A stretch of DNA of 26,191 nt from positions 1-26,191 of the forward strand of contig CAMZLX010000148.1 in NCBI GenBank assembly GCA_947311795.1, written 5' to 3'. Made by a program: the position numbers and the translations under genes. How positions within the stretch are numbered: the stretch's first letter is position 1; every line of letters begins with the position of its first letter. The stretch is from an uncultured Zetaproteobacteria bacterium. GTDB taxonomy: Bacteria; Pseudomonadota; Zetaproteobacteria; Mariprofundales; Mariprofundaceae. A model generated the notes under the pieces. That model was given only the letters and a program-made list of their open reading frames with translations, did not search any database and was not told the DNA's origin. Shown here one piece after another: positions 21,801 through 26,191 of the stretch.

Positions 21801-23969
21801 ATGGCAACTAAAAAAGTAAAACAACAAGCAAAAAATGTATTAAAAGAAGTATTTGGTTACGATGAATTCCGTCCTCCTCAAGAGGAGGTCATCTGCTCAG
21901 TCCTCGATGGCAAAGATGCATTCGTCTTAATGCCCACAGGTGGTGGTAAATCTTTATGTTACCAAATTCCTTCCATCATGCGCGAAGGTACAGGCATTAT
22001 CATCTCTCCATTGATTTCTTTAATGAAAGACCAAGTCGATGCGCTCACCCGTTGTGGTGTCAGTGCCGCATACTACAACTCATCGCTCAAAGCTGCTGAA
22101 GCTAAAGAGGTCATGGAGAAGTTTGAGAATGGTGAGCTAGACTTATTATATGTTGCACCTGAGCGACTACTCACCAAAACATTCCAGTCTAGGCTTGCAA
22201 AAGTGAAGGTTGCTTTATTTGCGGTGGATGAGGCTCACTGTGTATCCCAATGGGGGCATGATTTCCGCCCTGAATATGTTCGCCTTGGCGAACTGCGCGA
22301 AACCTTCCCGGATGTGCCTATGATTGCACTCACAGCAACCGCAGACATCCATACACGCGATGATATTGTCAAACGCTTAGGCATGAAACGCGCAAAACGT
22401 TATGTATCCAGCTTTGACCGCCCCAATATTCGTTATTTGATTGCCGAAAAACGTCAACCCTTAACCCAAGTGCTGCAATTCTTGGACGACTGGAAAGATT
22501 GCTCAGGTATTATCTATTGTTTATCGCGCAAACGCGTGGAAGAAATGGCAGTAAATCTACAGCGCCATGGCATTCGTGCATCAGCTTACCATGCAGGTAT
22601 GCCGGGTCGCGTGCGTGAAAAAGTTCAAGATGATTTCCTTCGTGATCGCGTCAAAGTGATTGTGGCAACCATCGCCTTTGGTATGGGTGTGGACAAACCC
22701 AATGTTCGCTTTGTCATTCACCATGATTTACCCAAATCTATGGAATCCTACTACCAAGAAACAGGGCGTGCAGGTCGTGATGGCATGGAATCTGAAGCCA
22801 TGCTTCTTTATGGGTCTGGTGATGTAAACTTGGTTCGCCGTTTAATTGAAAATGTTGAGAATCCAGAACAGCGCCGTGTTGAAGTGCACAAGCTGAACAG
22901 CATGATTTCATTGGCGGAATCGCTGACTTGCCGCCGTAAGGTATTGCTCGGCTACTTCAATGAATATATGCATGAAGACTGTGGCAACTGCGATGTTTGC
23001 CTTGACCCACCTGAAAAGTACAATGGTACAAAACAAGCGCAAATTGTTGCCAAAGCCATAGCAGAGCTGAATGGTGATTTCGCTGTAGGTTATATTGTTG
23101 ATTTTCTCAGGGGCTCCAAAAGCAAACGTATTGTAGAGAAAAAACATGATGAATTAAAAACACATGGCTCAGGCAAAAACATCAATGCCGATGAATGGAC
23201 ATCCATTGTGCGTCAACTGGTGCATCAAGGTTATTACAATCAAGATATTTCTCGTCGTGCCGCGTTAAAACCTACGGATAAAACAGCCGAATTAACCCAA
23301 GCAAAAGCTGAAATAACTTTATCCAAATATCAGCCTGGTTTAAAAAGGAAACTTAGACGTTTCTCCATGGTGAAGGACAATACACTGTTTAAAAAGCTGG
23401 TTGAGCTGCGTTATGAGCTTGCTGAAAAAGAAGACATTGCTCCCCATGCCTTGCTTAGTGATGTAACCCTCACCGAAATGGCTCAGTTGGGTAAAATCAA
23501 TGATGTGGACAACCCATTTGAGCGCGTAAGCGGCATGGGTAAACACAAAATTGAAGCCTACGGTGATACCTTTGCGGAACTCATCAAATCCCACTCGGGC
23601 AAAAAATCATCCAAGAAATCTGCCAATGATAAACCCATATTGCTTGCCAAAGGTCCATCGGCGACCGATACGCAAACCTATACTTGGAACTTGTATAAAG
23701 CTGGAAAATCATTGGATGAAATTGCTGCGGAACAAGGCATGAGCACCAAAACCATTCTTAACCATTTTATTGCTTTGGTTCGTGCTGCCAATTATGTTGA
23801 AGTCAAAGACATTATTGGTGAAGAACGCTTCAAACAAGCCATGGAAGAGCTTCGTGATGCCGACCCTTATGCCTCACTATCTGAAATCAAAGGCGACTTG
23901 GAAGTTGAGCTTACCAACGAAGAATTTCGCTTGATGCTGGCTTGGCGTGAAGGCATTGGCGTTTCCTAA
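21801..23969 (+). CDS. recQ: ATP-dependent DNA helicase RecQ
   Basis: RecQ is a 3'-5' DNA helicase in recombination and replication-fork repair. The protein is 722 residues, longer than the 609 of E. coli. Walker A is MPTGGGKS (44-51), DEAH is in AVDEAHCVSQWGHDFRPEY (141-159), and the C-terminal helicase motif reads TGRAGRDG (321-328). Zinc ligands C377, C394, C397 and C400 and a winged-helix RQC region follow. An HRDC domain is at about 525-597. After a lysine/serine linker, residues 620-710 form an extra helix-turn-helix module (LDEIAAEQGMSTKTILNHF) like that in some RecQ and RecD2 proteins. The start is ATG 21801, with a weak ribosome-binding site. Confidence 0.96.
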   Translation: MATKKVKQQAKNVLKEVFGYDEFRPPQEEVICSVLDGKDAFVLMPTGGGKSLCYQIPSIMREGTGIIISPLISLMKDQVDALTRCGVSAAYYNSSLKAAEAKEVMEKFENGELDLLYVAPERLLTKTFQSRLAKVKVALFAVDEAHCVSQWGHDFRPEYVRLGELRETFPDVPMIALTATADIHTRDDIVKRLGMKRAKRYVSSFDRPNIRYLIAEKRQPLTQVLQFLDDWKDCSGIIYCLSRKRVEEMAVNLQRHGIRASAYHAGMPGRVREKVQDDFLRDRVKVIVATIAFGMGVDKPNVRFVIHHDLPKSMESYYQETGRAGRDGMESEAMLLYGSGDVNLVRRLIENVENPEQRRVEVHKLNSMISLAESLTCRRKVLLGYFNEYMHEDCGNCDVCLDPPEKYNGTKQAQIVAKAIAELNGDFAVGYIVDFLRGSKSKRIVEKKHDELKTHGSGKNINADEWTSIVRQLVHQGYYNQDISRRAALKPTDKTAELTQAKAEITLSKYQPGLKRKLRRFSMVKDNTLFKKLVELRYELAEKEDIAPHALLSDVTLTEMAQLGKINDVDNPFERVSGMGKHKIEAYGDTFAELIKSHSGKKSSKKSANDKPILLAKGPSATDTQTYTWNLYKAGKSLDEIAAEQGMSTKTILNHFIALVRAANYVEVKDIIGEERFKQAMEELRDADPYASLSEIKGDLEVELTNEEFRLMLAWREGIGVS

Positions 23970-23983
23970 ACCCTCAACCCAAC

Positions 23984-24013
23984 CCCAACCCTCTGCTGAT
24001 GCATAGGGTTGGG
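23984..24013. terminator. Hairpin between convergent recQ and nadE
   Basis: CCCAACCCT (23984-23992) and AGGGTTGGG (24005-24013) form a perfect 9-bp stem with a 12-base loop in the 52-base gap between two convergent genes. There is no T-run on either strand, so it is a candidate bidirectional transcript-end hairpin rather than a classical terminator. A small dispersed repeat is the alternative. Confidence 0.45.
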
Positions 24014-24021
24014 ATATTGGA

Positions 24022-25626
24022 TTAGAAGCCTGAGAAACCATGTGTGATGGGATAGCGCCTGTCTCGCCCAAACGCTCTGGATGTGATTTTAATACCGGGT
24101 GGTGCTTGTCTGCGTTTATATTCCGCAACATTTAGCAAACGCACAATACGCGCAACCTCACGTTGGTCATAACCAAACTGAGCGATTTCTTTGATGCTTA
24201 ATTTATCTTCAATCGTGGCTTTAAGAATTGCATCCAGCATCGCATAATCAGGCAATGAATCCGAATCCTTTTGGTCAGGTCTAAGTTCTGCAGAGGGCGG
24301 TTTATCTATGGTGTTTTGTGGGATAATCATCGTATCCCTGTTCACATAACGCGATAGTGCAAACACTTGTGTTTTGTACACATCTTTAAGCACTGCAAAC
24401 CCACCTGCCATATCACCATAAAGCGTAGCATAACCCACTGCCATTTCCGATTTATTACCCGTGGTGAGCAGCATACGCCCTGTTTTATTGGAAATTGCCA
24501 TCAACAATACGCCGCGTGCGCGAGCTTGGATATTTTCTTCGGTCACATCTGCTTCAGTTTTGCCCCACGCTTCAAATGTAGGCTGCAAAGTTTTTTCAGT
24601 TGCATCCACCATATCCGAGATAGGTAACGTGATGCTTTCAATACCCAAGTTATCCGCCAAAGCTTGCGCATCCACAATCGAATGTTCGCTGGAAAACTTG
24701 GATGGAAGCAACACCCCCAACACATTGTCTTTGCCCAAAGCATCCACAGCGATTGTAGCCGTAAGCGCTGAATCAATGCCACCTGACAAACCAATCACCA
24801 CCTGCGAACTACCATTGCGCAAAACATAATCTTTCGTGCCCAAAACCAGGGCTTGATAAATTTGGGCTGTTGGCTGTTCAATCACCGCCAACAACGATGG
24901 TTCAAGCTGTTCAGTATCTATTTCAGCCACAGCTTCAGCAAACATAGGCAGACGTAAAACCACTTGCCCATCTTGGTTTACCACATGCGAACCACCATCA
25001 AACACCACTTCATCTTGCCCACCCACAGGATTCACATACACCACGGGGCAGCCAAACTGTTTGGCACGTTTGACGGTTAATTCCTCGCGCTCATATTGTT
25101 TGTTGATATGAAAAGGTGATGCATTGAGATTAAGCCAAACATCACAGCCCAAATCCTGCTGCGATGTTGCCAATTCATCATCCCATAAGTCTTCGCACAC
25201 ACCAATGCCAACTTTGGTATCTTTAAGGTTAAACACAGCATGGTCACCACCCGCTGTGAAGTAACGCTGCTCATCAAATACACCATAATTAGGTAATTTT
25301 TGTTTATCATAAATGCCCAAAAGCCTGCCATGTTGCGCCATAAAAACGCTGTTAAACAGCTTATCTTCTTCAGCTCTGGGCGCACCAAAAACCACCACAG
25401 CTTCGCCACTGCTTTGCACTATTGCACCAATAGCCTCATCCACTTCCGCCAAAAAAGATGGGCGCAACAACAAATCTTCAGGCGGGTAACCCGTTATCAC
25501 CAGCTCAGGAAACACCAGCATATCGGCATCCGTGCCACTGGCTTCTTGCATACCCTGATATACCTTTCGGGTATTGCCTAAAATGTCGCCCACGCGGGGG
25601 GTTATCTGCATCAATTTGATTTTCAT
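24022..25626 (-). CDS. nadE: Glutamine-dependent NAD+ synthetase NadE
   Basis: NadE makes NAD+ from deamido-NAD+ using ATP, with ammonia supplied by glutamine hydrolysis. The 534 residues match the two-domain form. The N-terminal nitrilase-type amidase has the catalytic triad E41 (FPELVITGYPPEDL), K108 (YDKQKLPNYGVFDE) and C144 (GVCEDLWDD). The C-terminal synthetase has the PP-loop GLSGGIDSAL, LTTGNKSEMAVGYATLYGDM and the PPSAELRPDQKDSDSLPDY motif. It does not depend on free ammonia as the single-domain E. coli NadE does. It is convergent with recQ and divergent from the aminotransferase gene with a 56-base gap. The ATG at 25626 has only a weak ribosome-binding site. Confidence 0.96.
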   Translation of the reverse strand: MKIKLMQITPRVGDILGNTRKVYQGMQEASGTDADMLVFPELVITGYPPEDLLLRPSFLAEVDEAIGAIVQSSGEAVVVFGAPRAEEDKLFNSVFMAQHGRLLGIYDKQKLPNYGVFDEQRYFTAGGDHAVFNLKDTKVGIGVCEDLWDDELATSQQDLGCDVWLNLNASPFHINKQYEREELTVKRAKQFGCPVVYVNPVGGQDEVVFDGGSHVVNQDGQVVLRLPMFAEAVAEIDTEQLEPSLLAVIEQPTAQIYQALVLGTKDYVLRNGSSQVVIGLSGGIDSALTATIAVDALGKDNVLGVLLPSKFSSEHSIVDAQALADNLGIESITLPISDMVDATEKTLQPTFEAWGKTEADVTEENIQARARGVLLMAISNKTGRMLLTTGNKSEMAVGYATLYGDMAGGFAVLKDVYKTQVFALSRYVNRDTMIIPQNTIDKPPSAELRPDQKDSDSLPDYAMLDAILKATIEDKLSIKEIAQFGYDQREVARIVRLLNVAEYKRRQAPPGIKITSRAFGRDRRYPITHGFSGF

Positions 25627-25682
25627 GGGGCAAGTGTATCGCCCGTGATGCGTGATGGGTAGATTCTGTGTAAGCTTCGCCT

Positions 25683-26191
25683 ATGAGTGATGAGCCTGAT
25701 ATTCAAGTGGTGCAAGAATTAAACCGTGGTTTAAGTTATGCAGAAGCTTGCTTTGAAACATTTCGTGTCATTGATGGTACTGTGTTCGCATGGGATTATC
25801 ACTGGCAACGCCTGCAAACAGGCTTACACAGTTTGGGTTTAAGTTTGAACCCATCCTTACAACACAATATATTCCAAAGCTGCCTTGATACTGCAAAAAA
25901 GCAGGCTGATGATTGCCTTGTTCGGCTGACTGTTGCAGGCGGAGAAGCAGCTTGGGGGTTAAATCAAACCAGCATCCCTCAAATTTTTATTCAATGTATG
26001 CCCTATCAAAAGACCAATGCAGAACTGCATTTATCCTGTTATGACTACCCTTTCCCTTTGATGGATAAACCCGCCAAATTCACTGCGGATTATGCCTACA
26101 CTTTACGCGCCATGAAACAGTGGCAAGTAAAAAACCAAACATCTGTATTGGTGTGTAAGTCGGATGTTATCGTGGGTGGATTAACGGCAAA
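25683..26191 (+). CDS. Class IV PLP aminotransferase / aminodeoxychorismate lyase-like, 3'-truncated by window edge
   Basis: The frame is open from ATG 25683 to the last base (169 codons, no stop), so the gene continues outside the window. The start reads SYAEACFETFRVIDGTVFAWDYHWQRL, the typical N-terminus of class IV PLP enzymes (4-amino-4-deoxychorismate lyase PabC, branched-chain and D-amino-acid aminotransferases). A lysine in KPAKFTADYAYTLRAMK (about 137-153) fits the PLP Schiff-base lysine. The next segment, VLVCKSDVIVGGLTA, occupies the place where the family usually has a Glu before the Thr/Ser-Asn motif, but here has Gly. PabC is the most likely role given the length pattern, but this is not certain. 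It is divergent from nadE and shares its promoter region. Confidence 0.8.
   Translation, partial: MSDEPDIQVVQELNRGLSYAEACFETFRVIDGTVFAWDYHWQRLQTGLHSLGLSLNPSLQHNIFQSCLDTAKKQADDCLVRLTVAGGEAAWGLNQTSIPQIFIQCMPYQKTNAELHLSCYDYPFPLMDKPAKFTADYAYTLRAMKQWQVKNQTSVLVCKSDVIVGGLTA

Noticed and set aside
25627..25682. GG-N10-GC pattern in the nadE/aminotransferase gap as a third sigma-54 promoter
   Set aside because: The -12 part reads TCGC rather than TTGC and the -24 flank is poor, unlike the two clear sites.
1..26191. CRISPR arrays, tRNA or rRNA genes, transposase genes, integration sites
   Set aside because: No regularly spaced direct repeats, no cloverleaf-like sequence in the short gaps, and no transposase or integrase motifs were seen on either strand.

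Overview
The window looks like chromosome from a motile, Gram-negative, probably proteobacterial organism of moderate GC content (judged by eye). Support comes from two excellent sigma-54 (-24/-12) promoters, several cyclic-di-GMP genes, a ZnuABC-type metal importer and full-length housekeeping genes (ftsH, folP, tilS, glmM, ilvA, bioA, recQ, nadE). A cdaA-ybbR-glmM block for c-di-AMP synthesis is unusual for most well-studied Proteobacteria. My best guess is a Zetaproteobacterium-like lineage, but the sequence alone does not prove that.

Layout. Bases 1-1101 hold the 3' part of a DEAD-box RNA helicase gene. Bases 1172-4131 (+) are a signalling cluster: a small serine/glutamine-rich protein, a stand-alone receiver protein, a REC-GAF-HD-GYP c-di-GMP phosphodiesterase, and a PilZ protein with its own sigma-54 promoter. 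Bases 4123-13131 (-) form one long, tightly packed, apparently co-transcribed block. In transcription order it encodes an unrecognised 718-residue protein, TilS, FtsH, FolP, the diadenylate cyclase CdaA, the YbbR/CdaR regulator and GlmM. Bases 13250-15733 (+), divergent from that block, encode a three-gene zinc/manganese ABC importer behind a candidate operator palindrome. Then come ilvA and bioA, separated by a perfect 25-bp inverted repeat.

Bases 18573-19751 look accessory. They hold a 167-residue protein with GIY-YIG-like sequence features and a 600-bp non-coding stretch packed with palindromes, including a degraded copy of the ilvA-bioA repeat. After this come a 5'-nucleotidase-family gene, a REC-GGDEF diguanylate cyclase behind a second sigma-54 promoter almost identical to the first, recQ, a convergent nadE, and the 5' part of a class IV aminotransferase gene that runs off the window.

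How the genes fit together. The window can both make (REC-GGDEF) and degrade (REC-GAF-HD-GYP) c-di-GMP and has a candidate receptor (PilZ). The PilZ and cyclase genes share a promoter type and probably an activator. The minus-strand block joins c-di-AMP synthesis to cell-wall precursor synthesis (GlmM makes glucosamine-1-phosphate), folate synthesis and membrane proteolysis. The least explained items are the 718-residue protein heading that block, the GIY-YIG-like protein and the palindrome-rich spacer.
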